In this document: in pieces, positions 1 through 11,449 of the stretch
Layout: the number at the start of each line of letters is the position of its first letter
Numbering within the stretch: the stretch's first letter is position 1
Assembly (NCBI GenBank): GCA_964030785.1
Contig: OZ034973.1
Coordinates: 1,012,132 to 1,076,131, forward strand
DNA length: 64,000 bases
Direction: 5' to 3'
Origin: Siderastrea siderea
Taxonomy: Eukaryota > Cnidaria > Anthozoa > Scleractinia > Rhizangiidae
Notes under the pieces: generated by a model
What the model was told of the DNA's origin: nothing
What the model saw: only the letters and a program-made list of their open reading frames with translations
Database searches by the model: none
Position numbers and translations under genes: made by a program

Positions 1-3000
1 CCAGGAACAAACCTCCATTGTGCAGGACAGGTGGAGTCCTGAATCTCAGCCACTCTGTTGGCTACAAAGGTATGGAATCGTCGACTTTCGTTTGCAATGT
101 ACAACAGCACAGTTTTTGAATCACTCCAGAAAACAGTCTTAGATATGCACAGGGTGAGCTCTCTCTTTACAGTGTCCGCCAGTTGTACTGCAAGAAGTGC
201 GGCTTGGAGCTCCAGGCGAGGGATACTTAGTTGTCTTAAGGGGGCTACACGCGTCGGCGAGCCAGTTCTCCCAGACAACTCGGTTACTTTTATCTAAAGG
301 CTCGTCCCAGCCTCTTTTCTTGCGCCACAGGTCTTGAATCAGACATTTTGCAGGTAACAGGAAGGGCGCCAAAACTCCAAGTGGATCAAATACAGAAGAC
401 ACTTGACTGAGAACGCCACGCTTTGTCGGGGCTGTCTGGCGGGAACTGACAGCCAATCTAAAGGAATCTGTCTCCGTGTTCCATAGCAAACCCAAGGAGC
501 GCTCGACCGGCAATTCATCCAGGTCCAACTTCACTGATGGCGACGCCATTTCCTGGTTGGGGATTTGTGATAGGACCTCGCGTGAAGAACTACTCCACTT
601 AGTTAGCCTAAATCCACCGCGGGCAAGTAAAGCAGTTTGTTCTTTCTGGAGTTGCGTGGCGGAAGTTTCGTCTCGCACTGACTTGAGGAGATCGTCCATG
701 TAAAAGTTTCTTTTAACCGCCTCGATCATTTCAGGTGAAAACGACGGATCTTCACAGTTGTCATCTGCAGTTTTCCTCAACACGTAATTGGCAGTACAAG
801 GAGAAGACGCTGCTCCAAATATCATCACGAGCATTTGGTAGATGTCAGGATCACGGTTTGTCTCCAGGTTGCGCCACAGGAATCTCAGGGCAGGCTGGTC
901 TTGCTCCATTATTAAACACTGATGGAACATGGACTCTATGTCAGCTGCAATGGCTACACGTTCTTCTCGAAATCGAAGTAGTACTCCACATAAGTTATTC
1001 AGCAAGTCTGGTCCCACCAGAAGTTCGTCATTCAGAGACACACCATTGTACTTTGCTCTGGCGTCCATGACCATCCGTACTTTCCCGGGTTTGTTTGGGT
1101 TTAGAACATGGTGATGTGGTAGAAACCACTGTTTCTTCACAGGAATGGCTGCTTCCTCCGGTGTCAGTTTACGAGCGAATCCTTTCGTTACATAGCCATC
1201 AATGATCTCTTTGTACTTTTCAGCAAGGGCGTGGTCACGCTTCAGGACTTTCTTGGTAGACGTCAGGCGCCTCTCCGCCATGGCTCTGTTGTCTGGAAAT
1301 TCAACGTCAGGCCTTTTCCACAGCATACCCGCTTGGTATGTATCGCCTACGTGCTTAACAGTTTCTTCAAGGGTCTTCAGAGCTTTCTTGTCTTCAAGTG
1401 ACCTCGGTGATGTCTGTTCGTACTTAGTACCGAATGCATCAGTTCTCCACCAGTTCTGCATTTGCTTGTGCAGGAGGTCGTCCGGTGAAGAAACCGTGTG
1501 TATGTGCATAACATGAAGACCTTCCGGCGGGGCAAAGCCTTTAACAGACCCAGTTAACGTCCATCCAAACGCAGTTCGTACAGCAGCAGGTTGACCAGGC
1601 GGACCTCTACGGACTTCACGTTTCAGTATAGCCTCTAACACGTTGGCACCAAGTAATACGGTCACATACTCAGAGTCAACATCCGGTATCTCTAGGTCGG
1701 CGTTATGTGGCCAGGTCTGCATCACGGAACGAGTGTTCCTTTGCTTCGGTAGGTTCAACTGAGGAACAGTCCAGGCTTCTGGGATCAGGATTGACGTCGT
1801 AGCACTGTCATTACTGGCTGCTTTCACGGAAAACGACACCTTCCTGGAGGGCTTGGATACTTCTTTGGAGTTAATGGTCCCAAGGGTTAGCACTTCTTTC
1901 GATCCCTCAAGGCCCACTTCATCAGCAAACTTCTCAAGTATGATTGTGGCTTGACTTCCGGAATCAAGGAGAGCATAGGTGTGTACAATGTCCCCTTTAG
2001 GCGTTTCCACAAGAAGAGGCACTATCTGCAATAGGACTGTGGGACTGCTGCATTCTACAACGGCCGCACCCACAAACACTGGCGCAGCTCCATGGATCAA
2101 GGGATGGTGACGTTTAAGGCAGTCGTCCACTCCACAACCCCTTCTCACACTGCACTCTTTGGCACGGTGTTCACTAGAACTTAAATGTCGGAAACACAAG
2201 TTCTTCTCTTTAGCACATTGGGCACGCTGAACCACGTCCAATCTCTTAAAATCAGGGCAGTCTTCTACTTTATGGGCCTGGGAGCAAACTGGGCAGGTAA
2301 CCGGGGGTCTTGTAGGTTCGCGATTTCCATTCACTCTGGTTGCTAGGGTTGAGAATTCAGCTCCTCTGGCATCACTTCTAGGTGGACCCTTCCGGTTGTT
2401 TCGTCTCCTATTCCCCTCTCGCGGTATCACCTTTGATTCCTTTGATTGGCAGCTGTTCAGCGTCTGGTCTGATATCAACGATTTAGCACGCACTCGCTCC
2501 CGCAACCACTTGTCAAGGTCTGCCAAAGTTGCTGTCTTGGGCAGCATTTCAACCCTTTTCTCTCCCCATCGAGTTTTCAGCGTTTCAGGTAACTTCTGGA
2601 CTGCTCGCCTGTGGTTGTCCGTTGCAGCAAGATCATGTACGTAACTCAGACTCTTCAGGGTGGAAACAGCAACGTGTAGCGTGTTGTAGAAGGACCGCAG
2701 CTGGGCAAAGTTATCTTCACAGACTTCAGGATGATCAAAGATGGTCTTCAAATATGCACCAGCCACTGACTCCTCACTGCCAAATTGTTCTTCTAATTCC
2801 TTCAGTGCTTCTCGATACAAGTGCCCATGAGTAAGCATTCCACCAACAGCCTTCTTAGCATTTCCAGCAAGGGCACGTTGCAGGTGTGTCATCCTTTGTG
2901 TGTCAGTTAAACGTTGATCATGTACAAGACACTTGAACAGAGAAATAAAGGTTGGCCACTCTAATGGATTACCATCGAATCTTGGTAATTCAAGTTTTGG

Positions 3001-3723
3001 AAGTGAGCGTGGAAATACAGATTTCATCTCTCCAGTAATAACAGGATTTAAGGGTCGACTACTTTTACCATCACAGAGTTGTTGCACCCACGATACATTC
3101 AGCCTTTCTTTCTGTTCACCATTACTATGTTCGGTTCTCTGAGTTGCGTTACACGGAGAAGTACGATCATCCACTTGTAATGGCGTTGATTGTAAATTTG
3201 CCCCTTCGAGCCTTTGATCTTCTTTCTCATCACCTTCAAAGTCACGTAAGCGGTTCACAAGACTCTCCGGGTCACGTTGCTCCTCTTCCTTTTCCAAACG
3301 TGCTTGAAGTCGTAACCGCTCTCCTTCATATTCTAGTTCTCTTAGATGCCGTGATTCGTTTAAACGCCGCTCTTCTTCACGTCTACGGAGTTCTTCCTCA
3401 GCTAATCTTCGTTCTTCAAGTACTCTCGCTTCTGCCTCTTTTCTAGCTTGTGCTAATTTCAACTCATGAAGGCGCAGCTGTGTCCATGTTTCACTAGACT
3501 TAATAGAAGAGGATCTCGAAAGACTGTTCGAATAACTAGAAGGTTTTGGTGATGAGCCTTTGCTGCCGGGTCGACTGGAAAGTCCAGATAAAGATAGTTT
3601 CTCAAATGCATTCTCTTCTGCACTAGTTAGTTTTGGATTAAGAGCGGACCAATCCTCTTCGATATAGCGTTTGGGCGGTTTGATGTGTCTACGAGGGCGT
3701 TCACGGTGAATTGCGTTACTATT
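1..3723 (-). pseudogene. BEL/Pao LTR-retrotransposon gag-pol, truncated by window edge and frameshifted
   Basis: The frame is open from 3723 down to 139. It has no in-frame ATG near its start: the first in-frame stop upstream is at 3724-3726, so translation must begin by splicing or a non-AUG codon. In order it shows a charged coiled-coil (Glu/Arg-rich, about 3250-3460), a DUF1759-type gag segment (LELPRFDGNPLEW), Cys/His zinc-knuckle-like clusters near 2090-2310, an aspartic protease motif LLDSGSQA near 1950-1975, and a reverse transcriptase with YMDD at 691-702. A Pao-type connection segment (SSVFDPLGVLAPF) follows. Near 235-250 the frame breaks by one base: RNase-H-like sequence continues to the window edge in another frame, while the original frame stops at 139. 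Integrase and the distal LTR would lie outside the window. Family assignment is strong, and the copy is probably inactive. Confidence 0.9.
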
Positions 3724-4410
3724 CTAATCACGTTCACTGAAGTAACCGCTGGCCATTTCTCCAGTCCCGTCGTCTTTCATGCGGGCGGCCATTTTCCGAA
3801 CAAATACAGATCATTCAACAGATCGTTCACAGCTCAGATCGAAGTTTACACACGCGACATAGCTATTAACAAAACGGCAAATAATAGCACAGTGCCAACC
3901 TCGGCTCTGCTACCAGAAATGTTGTCGTCGATTGCGGATACAAAACAGTCCAACCAACACTGAACCAACGATCCACTTGATTGTCCAAGTTTAATCAGAT
4001 CAGTCAGGTTTCACGAGTGCTCACAGACTCTTACACAGTGGAAGCTTGGTTTAAATGATTACGCTAGAAAATCACAATACATTAAAGGTTAGAAAACTGG
4101 CGATATTTACGGGTTAAATGTGAAATTACAGTGTGAAAAAATGTTAACAAAGACATACTCACCAAGCTCGCCGCTCGACACGAAAACTCAAAACACATGT
4201 GTGAGCGAGAGCTTGGCAACTAAAGTCACGTGGCATAAAACGCGGGAAATAATAATGTTCGGTCAATGTTCGGCTTTCGGCTTCCTGTCGGCAACAAGGG
4301 GAGTTTCAGCCCCAGCAGTCACCTCCCCTTTCCCCGAGCGAGCAATAATTGCAAAAAAAAAATACGACAAATCCCTTATAGCCAGCGAAATCTAAATTTT
4401 CTCGGTTGTA
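3724..4410 (-). other. Probable 5' leader or LTR side of the BEL element, not delimited
   Basis: This stretch lies upstream of the BEL reading frame on the minus strand. A good splice donor (GTGAGT, GT at 4161-4162) occurs here on the minus strand, which could explain why the gag frame lacks an ATG. No LTR boundaries, primer-binding site or target duplication could be fixed by eye. A plus-strand open frame at 3685-3963 shows nothing recognisable and is treated as chance. Confidence 0.3.
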
Positions 4411-4422
4411 GAAAAAGTAGAT

Positions 4423-5215
4423 GTGTAGTGTGAAGCTGACAAGTAGTAACTACAAAGACATTTTGACGTAGAGGATACCGTCTGAAGTTGACATTTTTAT
4501 TCACAAACTATTTCTCTGCCGAAATTTGAAACAAAATATGCCTTTCCGCTGTTATTAAGCTTATCCAAGAGTGAACAAAGGCGTTAACAACTGGTTTGTG
4601 ATCCCGGCTGTGGTGTCGAGCTTTCATTGAAGATTGATAGTCCAGCTGACCATTCGATCACTCAAAAGAAAAATGGAATTTCTGGCGTTTGAGTGGATAC
4701 GAATTAGCCAGAAATGAAATATTTCTCCGGCACAAGAGCAGGGGGACTGGGCTGGTTTAGTTGAAGTGCAGCGTGGGTAGAAAGGAGGGCTATATAAGTG
4801 ATGTAAGTCACGTGGAGATCATTCTAGGCCGACACCTCGTTCAGCTTACGTTATATTTAGTCTTAATTAAGTTGTTCTTCGTTGTCATACGTGCGACGTT
4901 TATTATAGTTAACGCGGGTGGGGATGTTTCCAACGTGTAGACTTGTAGGAAGAGCTATTTAGAGCTTGAGCCATGGTTCCTACCCAGATTTCCTGCCGAG
5001 TTTTTTCCCCCATCGGGTTTTTTTCAGGCAGGTTTTTTCTGGCCTCCGTTCTGACAGTAATGTCTTTGTAAACTGTCGCTCAGCTCTGTTTTTATGTTCT
5101 GTGCCGTACGTTTGGATGTAATAAGAGGTTATAGTATAACTTATTGTTATAGTTCCCGGTGCTCGGCCAAAACCACCAAAATAAACCTCATGGTTTTTGC
5201 TCATGTTGTGTATTG
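4423..5215 (+). promoter_or_regulatory. LTR-like promoter/polyadenylation module (candidate solo LTR)
   Basis: A TATA box (TATATAAG, 4791-4798) lies about 390 bases upstream of a polyadenylation signal AATAAA (5180-5185) followed by a TG-rich stretch (TTGTGTATTG). There is no gene between them. A promoter and a poly(A) signal this close together on one strand is typical of an LTR. The start near 4423 (TGTAGTG) and the end near 5215 are guesses, and no target-site duplication was identified. It points away from the BEL frame, so it is not that element's own 5' LTR. It could instead be the promoter of an unseen short transcript. Confidence 0.35.
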
Positions 5216-5388
5216 CGTAGTGGAACTGAAATCAAGAACGAGATGTCTTTAGCTGTGTGGTTTACCTCAGGACACTGGGGCATTATTCTCGTGTTCGTTA
5301 ACTAAATTATCTCTTCTTTATAATATCACTTCCTTACTGAAGACGTTAAATACGAACTTAACGCATCATATTAATTGATATTCTTTAC

Positions 5389-5502
5389 CTATATCACAGT
5401 TTTCTCGTTCATAGCCTGGCGAGCCAGCGCACCGTTATGCATCGCCATCTTCTTCACACGTTCCTCCATTCTGACACGGGTTGGGATTACACACTCCAGC
5501 TT
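5389..5502 (-). pseudogene. Orphan EGF-domain exon with an internal stop
   Basis: This is a 114-base exon with a strong acceptor (CCTTTTTTTCTCAG) and a donor GTAAAG. Both boundaries are phase 1, exactly the length and phase of the two EGF exons of the mucin-like gene at 46766-46879 and 47508-47621. It reads CNPNPCQNGGTC then EEDGDA, a TAA stop, RCAGSPGYERENC. The start matches the intact EGF exon (CNPNPCLNGGTC) closely. One expected cysteine near the stop is also missing. Together with the Ser-X fragment at 7409-7619 on the same strand, it looks like the remnant of a duplicated mucin-like gene. The BEL element lies just downstream. Confidence 0.7.
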
Positions 5503-6085
5503 CTGAGAAAAAAAGGAGATATTTTTTTCTCAACAATTGTTTCTCGCCAAAAATATGATTATTGATAGAACTGCACCCTTCTCACCTGAATTCCAGAATT
5601 AAAAGAACTAAGGGTTAGTCATACATACTGAGTGATGGCTTAATAAATAAGAAAAACACCAGAATCCCCCAAGTGACTATCATCTTTTATAAATGGTAGA
5701 GCCTGAGTGCCTCTACCCAATCCCTCCAAGCCTTGAGTCACGTAATAGGGTTGTAAATTAAATCTTTGAAGATTACACCCGTCATATTTTCTTTTCTCGG
5801 GCGCTGCCCAACATTAAAACATACTTAGGGGATACCTTTTAGAATAAAGTTTGAAGTAAAGTATAGAAAACTCTTTTTATGCGATCTCTTACTTTAAATT
5901 CAAACAGGAAAGAAACGCAGCGCGGTCTTCCCCAAGTAGTCGCAAAAATTGGAGATCAGAGAAATAACCAGTTGTTATTTGTTATTTTTATATGTATTTT
6001 GATTATTTATATGGCTGATCACCGGTTTATACCAACTGTTCCTCTGTGTTCAGCTGATCGGTTTTTTATCAGGATAAATAAAGAC
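5503..6085. other. No gene seen
   Basis: AT-rich sequence just upstream (on the minus strand) of the orphan EGF exon, probably former intron. I see no motif or coding pattern in it. Confidence 0.5.
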
Positions 6086-6126
6086 ATTATTATTATTATT
6101 ATTATTACTATTATTATTATTATTGT
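6086..6126. repeat. (ATT)n microsatellite
   Basis: Near-perfect run of ATT/TTA trinucleotides with one or two interruptions, directly adjoining the first tRNA-derived repeat at 6131. Confidence 0.9.
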
Positions 6127-6130
6127 TACT

Positions 6131-6374
6131 GAACATGAATATATGAAATAATCATATATTTGAACTGTGGATAAAGATAGAATTATATGAAGATCGTCGC
6201 AGTGAAGGTGTTTCAACCTAAGCAGTTGATAAAGAAGAAACCTGAAAAAATATTCAGGCTTGAACGCGAATCGAACCCATGACCTCTGCGATACCGGTGC
6301 AGCGCTCTAACCAACGGAGCTATCAAGCCGACTGGGAGCTGGTCAATTGAGAGTTCGTATTTAACCCGTAGATG
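6131..6374 (-). repeat. tRNA-derived SINE-like repeat, copy 1
   Basis: First of two tandem copies (period 251 bases). Bases 6257-6329, read on the minus strand, form a 73-nt tRNA-like head: 7-bp acceptor GGCTTGA/TCAAGCC, D-stem GCTC/GAGC, and a B-box-like GGTTCGATTCG. The T-stem carries a mismatch. The flanking A+T-rich body (TATATGAAATAATCATATAT) is shared with copy 2, and a fragment of it recurs at 28812-28845. An RNA polymerase III-type SINE is the best reading. Confidence 0.7.
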
Positions 6375-6381
6375 GAGAAAT

Positions 6382-6622
6382 GAACATGAGTATATGAAAT
6401 AATCATATATTTGAACTACGGATAAAGATAGAATTATATGAAGATCATCGCAGTGAAGGTGTTTCAACTTAAGTAGTTGAAAAGAAGAAACCTGAAAATA
6501 TTCAGGCTTGAACGGGAATCGAACCCATGACTTCTGCGATACCGGTGCAGCGCTCTAACCAACTGAGCTATCAAGCCAACTGGGAGCTGGTCAATTGAGA
6601 GTTCGTATTTATCCCGTAGATG
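6382..6622 (-). repeat. tRNA-derived SINE-like repeat, copy 2
   Basis: Second tandem copy, about 90-95 percent similar to copy 1 by eye. It carries the better-preserved tRNA-like head at 6505-6577. The body and the 3' portion (GAGTTCGTATTTATCCCGTAGATG) repeat those of copy 1. Confidence 0.7.
6505..6577 (-). tRNA. tRNA-like head of SINE copy 2 (probably not a functional tRNA)
   Basis: The 73-nt sequence folds as a cloverleaf: 7-bp acceptor stem, GCTC/GAGC D-stem, 5-bp anticodon stem with one A-C mismatch, and 5-bp T-stem (ATGGG/CCCGT) with a TTCGATT loop. The anticodon would be GGT (Thr-type), but position 33 is C rather than the nearly universal U. It also lies in a tandem repeat. A tRNA-derived repeat head is therefore more likely than a working gene. 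Confidence 0.35.
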
Positions 6623-7187
6623 TTAAAGGGCTGTGTCATAGGGATTTTGCTTGCATTTCATCAAACTTTGTTGCAGTTATGACAAAATGCCTTCGCCCAA
6701 ACACAAGAACAATATATCATCGGAATTTTCGCAAGGAGTGCAAACCATAATACGTTTTTCAATGATTTTTGCGAGATAAAAGGCCAGAACTTGAAAACGC
6801 TCGCCGAACGTTTTCAAGTTGTAAGCCATTTCCATCCTTCACATCCGTGGCCAAAGACACTTACTACTAGTTTCACTGAATTAGTATGGTGTCTGAACAA
6901 GTAATAGATCATTATTTTTAGGTTTCTTTTATATAAATGCGATTTTTGCCCTTTTCAAAAGGGCAAAAGTGACATTTACACTGCCCCTTTAAGGCTCGAC
7001 CAAACGATCACTTAGCATTGCTGGATAAAATGTTATGTATGAAACGTGAATGTCTTGGTTGGACGTCACGATTTATCCAATGATGTAAACTGAGCTTGTT
7101 ATGATGTTCAACAGAGTCTTGGTTAAACTCGAACTTCATGAGAAATCTATTAACAGTATTAAACATGGAGGCCTTAATAGCCTAAAG
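6623..7187. other. No gene seen
   Basis: Non-coding stretch with the small inverted repeat CTTGAAAACG ... CGTTTTCAAG at about 6791-6820. Nothing else was recognised. Confidence 0.4.
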
Positions 7188-7309
7188 TAATCAGCAATAC
7201 TTTGTTGGCTTTGTTTTCCCAGGATTGTAATGTCTTAAGATCCACCACTAATCAGCAATACCTTGTTGGCTTTGTTTTCCCAGGATTGTAATGTCTGAAG
7301 ATCCACCAC
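7188..7309. repeat. 61-bp tandem duplication
   Basis: Two direct copies beginning TAATCAGCAATAC at 7188 and 7249. They differ at only a couple of bases, so the duplication is recent. Confidence 0.85.
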
Positions 7310-7408
7310 TAGTAAGAAGACAAACTTGTTGAGACGTCCCACAATGTGGATTCCGACAGGGTTAGTGACACACTTAAAAAGATGAAGGTGACAAACTTGC
7401 TGAAACAA

Positions 7409-7619
7409 TGCTGGAGGTCGAGGCTGAAACACTAGGCTAAACGCTGCTTGTGACGCTCCGCGACCTGGAGGCCGAGAAACTAGCTGAGGTGGTGGCCGAG
7501 ACACTGGGCGAAACGCTGGTCGAGGGCGATGCCGATGCCGACACTCTGGCTGAGACGCTCGGCGAGGTGGAGGCCGAGACACTAGCTGAGGTGGAGGCCG
7601 AGACACTGGGCGAAACGCA
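7409..7619 (-). pseudogene. Fragment of the Ser-X repeat domain (mucin-like duplicate)
   Basis: On the minus strand this reads [20 protein letters not shown] and related blocks, matching the repeat of the giant exon at 47.7-56.1 kb at both DNA and protein level. The frame closes at 7437 and no signal peptide or EGF sequence is attached. It lies about 1.9 kb upstream, on the same strand, of the orphan EGF exon with matching phases. A transposon with TIRs begins 56 bases away at 7675. Both pieces fit one decayed partial duplicate of the mucin-like gene. Confidence 0.75.
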
Positions 7620-7681
7620 ATAAAACAGCCAAAATGGAGGGTATACTTCTATGTTGACACAAGCCAACATAGAAAGGCCTA

Positions 7682-7870
7682 CTCTGGGACCTTAAGTCGC
7701 CGTAGCTGTGGGCGACTTAAGGCGACTTTAGGCGATTTTAGGCGACTTAAGCAAAATTTGCCAAAGCATTATGGCGATTTTTAGCGATTTTAGATTATTT
7801 AAGGCGATTTTAGGCGACTTAAGGCAATTTTGGGCCACTTAAGGCGATTTTAGGCAGCTTAAGGGAAATT
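7682..7870. repeat. Left subterminal GGCGACTTAA-type array
   Basis: Roughly ten degenerate 10- to 11-base units (GGCGACTTAA, GGCGATTTTA) directly inside the left terminal inverted repeat. Facing units create the palindrome GGCGACTTAAGTCGCC. Confidence 0.8.
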
Positions 7871-10800
7871 TTGGGTAAGTTGAGGGTGTATTCTAATTGG
7901 CTCTGGTCCAACCAGCAACCTCGAGGACCAGGAGTTGTCCTTTGTAAGACCTCTGCCCCCACACCCTCCTTTGATCAATGCAACAAATTAAATTTGAACG
8001 TGCGCAGGTAGTGAAGCCCCAGCCATCACACATTCACTTTTAAGACGGCGGGCCTTACCATCAGAACAAGGTCTCATGCCCAGATCTTATTATTGACACT
8101 CAACTTACTAATATAACCCTAAACAGACTTGAAGTGAATCAGTCAATTCCAAGGTGTGATGATTACTACAAACTGAACAGAGCATGCTTTATGCCCAGGG
8201 TTTGGGAAGGCCACGCGCCATGCGCACATGGCCCATAACCTTCTGAAAAGGCGCATTATAAATCTACTTACAGGGCCAAAGATGCGCCCGTGTCACGTAA
8301 TGCCTGTAGGCTATTTCATGATGAGCACTTTCACTCAGCTTCCAAACTAGGTTTGCCGTCGAAAATCCATGTGCTTCGAGTTTTATTTACATTTTTCACC
8401 TTCAAATCACTCACTGTGAATCTCTGTAGATAGCTCCGACGGTAATGTTCAGTTAACATGCATCCCAAAAAATTCTGAAGTTGGATAATTTCCAAAGAAA
8501 ACTGTCAACGTTTTTTAGCATGAACATCATGCCCAACGAGTATGAGAAGGATTGTGACAATGATGCAAGCAATGGTACAACGGCTGAAACAGGCCAAACA
8601 ATCATATTTTTCAGGCCTGGTAATGAAGAGCATAGACTTTCTCAAAAGTCCTTCGCTTCTCATTTCCGATTCCAGTGGTGGGCCTACTCCGAAAAAAAAA
8701 CTCTGAGCTCCACTTGTGGGCAAGTCTAAGAAGAGCGTAAATTTAAAGTAGTCTCATATCTCAGTTAAATTTGTTTCATTAGTTCAAGGATCAGCATGCA
8801 CATTAAAAGGTTCCCCCTGAAGCTGTTGAGTCAGTGAAACTAGAATGATGTCCATATTTGCACTAACTGCAGGGTACTCTAAAAACCACATTAAAGATTT
8901 AACAAACTGCACACTGACGCTGTCTACCAATGTGGCTAAACCTGAATTTCTTTTTTTTTCTCTGGCCCATCGCATCAATTCAATCGCCAATTCACCGGGC
9001 CCATTGCGTTAATTCAATGGCCCATACTTTTTCGAAATGGCCCATAACTTTTCACAGTAAGGGGCTATAGGCCCATTTGCCTGTTTGCCTTCTCAATCCC
9101 TGTTTATGCCCACAAAGGAAATGATCACAACTGGAATTGCCTGATACATAATTCATCTAGTTGACGCTAGAAAATTTCTTTTTTTTTATATATTGACCAT
9201 TAAACTAAACATACTGCAATAATATAACAATAACAGTCATCATGTCATTCATGATTATATTTTCAAATATATACACATCAACAGATGAGATGACATGCAT
9301 AAAAGCAATGCTATGTTGCCTACACTGAAAACATAAAACTTAGATTTGGTAACCTTCCAGGACACTCCAGGGTACTCCAAAACAGCTTGGGTCTTTTCAG
9401 AAACTATAAATTGTAATCAACTGGCTGCTTTCCTGTCACGTACAAAATACTCCACGAACACTTTTGGAAACAAAGGATAAATTTCTCCGCAATGTGACTT
9501 GCCTCCGAACTTCTCCATCTCCACCTTTTCATACTGCTGCACACTTTTAAAAGCATCATCTTGAATACAATCACCAACTCAACAAAAGTAAGAGTTCTGG
9601 ACGATTCCACCGACCAGCGTTTTGCCTGTCACTCAAGCAAATGATCTTCTCTTTAGCTGGCACAATACGCTAGCCCTATCCAAACTTCGTCATCAACAAC
9701 CATATCTCAAAACGTAGTAAAAAAGACTCATGCATCCGCCATCTTTATTTCCTCTCTAACCAAGATTCCTTTTGACCCAGCATGCTCGTTCCCAGCTCCA
9801 CGCTTCCTTTCAAACATGTGCATTTGTTTAACGGGCTTCGAGATTGAACTTTATTTCCAGCGCAAGCCTCATTGGAAACGACATTTTGATCTTCTCAGTG
9901 GTCGATTAGGGGGGAAAATTGATAGCCAAGAATTGTAATGACAGCCGGCAAGGAAATTTGCGGTCTTTACATGTGTTTGTGTACGAGAACTGATCTGATG
10001 AGATGAGCGCCTGGCAGATTTTCGTCTGAGACGCTTGAAATTCGTCCCGGCTAACTTCAGTTGGATTTTGAAGTGGATTTTTCTTTGTATTGTCATTATG
10101 CCGGGCAAACTATTTTAGAAGATTTATATCATGTTATGGCATCTGATCCCTTTAACTCCGGGTAAGTACTGGCTGTACTTGCATTCAAGACAAGTCATTG
10201 CACTTGGCAATATTTTAGATGCATGGAACACGTATGGCCACCATCTCTTAAATTCACAAATGGTTTCAAGCTGCTTTTTGGGAGTAGACGCTCCTGTTGA
10301 TTGAAGATCTCACAACACTTAGGAGGACCTTCTCAAGGGAGATCACTTAGTAGAGGGATCAAGGAGATACTTCGTTTATCATTCACTGTGAAGTATTGAC
10401 ATAACCTCTTCATGAGAATAAAAAGAGTTGATATTGTTTTATATTAGTGCACAATCCCTTTCGTTACCTTCAGTTAACAGGAACTGTTTAGAGCCTTGTT
10501 CTCACTTCTATAATGAAAGCAGTCCTCGTGGTACCTCTGAGGGTTTTTGTTTTAAGGTGAATTGGGGGTATTTTTAGAGGTCGTCATGACCACTACTAGA
10601 ATTATCCTGGTGTCATGGCAGACACTGTAAAAAATGTGACAGGAAATAGTCAACTGCCCATTAGAATTACATTGTAGTACCTCCTGGGGTGGATGAAAAT
10701 GAATGTGAGCCACACCCCTATAAGGCAATTATTTGTACTTTAAAGAGCTTGCTAAAGTGCAGTGCTCCAGTCACGTCTATAGAGGAGTTCCCCCAAAGGT

Positions 10801-11040
10801 TTTAGCTACCAGTGGTACAATTGCAATCATTAAAATGATTGAATCTCAAATTGAGTGGGTGTATTTTAAATTTAAATTGTCACAAAAATGTTAGCACTTT
10901 CTCAGGAGTCACTCAGAGAAAGTAGTGACCCAATGAGCACTTAGCTTCCTTGGCAGACAAGTTATTTTAGAAATGGTGATGTGCACCCTCTTAAATGCAA
11001 TTTGAGTGTTTTAAGCCTTTTCAGAAATAAATGATTTAAA

Positions 11041-11100
11041 GTGACTTTGGGCGACGTGAGGCGACTTAAGGCGACTTTGGGCGCCTTTAGGCGACTTAAG
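11041..11100. repeat. Right subterminal GGCGACTTAA-type array
   Basis: Five to six units of the same motif family as the left array, ending in the right terminal inverted repeat. It supports the two ends belonging to one element. Confidence 0.75.
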
Positions 11101-11124
11101 GTCCCAAAGTTGGCCTAAAGGAGT

Positions 11125-11157
11125 AAAACAAACATTATGTGCAGCCATATAATGTAA
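11125..11157. repeat. 33-bp near-palindrome shared with 23637-23669
   Basis: Arms ACATTATGTG and CATATAATGT flank a CAGC loop, preceded by AAAACAA. The 33 bases differ from those at 23637-23669 at one position. It lies between the TIR element ending at 11116 and the DIRS gag, so it may be the left end of the DIRS element. Confidence 0.6.
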
Positions 11158-11276
11158 GCCATTTAAGTGTACAACCCCTTTCCGGCCGCTTTTCGCGTGC
11201 CCAATTGCACTTGGTTACTGTCCTTGCTCTGTTTTGTATTTGATCCGGAACTTGGCTTTGACTTGCTTAGCAAATA

Positions 11277-11281
<5 letters not shown>

Positions 11282-11308
<27 letters not shown>
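11282..11308. repeat. (TA)n microsatellite
   Basis: Uninterrupted TA dinucleotide run upstream of the DIRS gag frame. Confidence 0.9.
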
Positions 11309-11449
11309 TTTTCTCTTCTATACCTGTCTTAAATCGTGTCGCGCATTGGCATTTTAGTTCTGCCCTCTCGTTTCCCTCGGGGACCTGCATGAACTCTACT
11401 TTGTCGAGTTGTGCATTCTAATTTAACTTAACAACACCTTCTGAAAGCT

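Larger units (their letters stand above)
7675..11116. mobile_element. 3.4-kb TIR DNA transposon, no transposase seen
   Basis: Imperfect terminal inverted repeats of about 27 bases (7675-7701 and 11090-11116) share TGGGACCTTAAGTCGCC at their inner ends. Both ends continue into subterminal arrays of GGCGACTTAA/GGCGATTTTA units. AAAGG occurs at 7673-7677 and 11117-11121 and may be a target duplication, but the exact edge is ambiguous. The interior (7.9-11.0 kb) has only short, featureless open frames, plus a few scattered copies of TGGCCCATA near 8230 and 9020-9050. It is probably a non-autonomous element. Confidence 0.65.

Noticed and set aside
8481..8729. Small gene inside the 3.4-kb TIR element
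   Set aside because: Short, low-complexity, and overlapped by an equal-length frame on the other strand; no domain.
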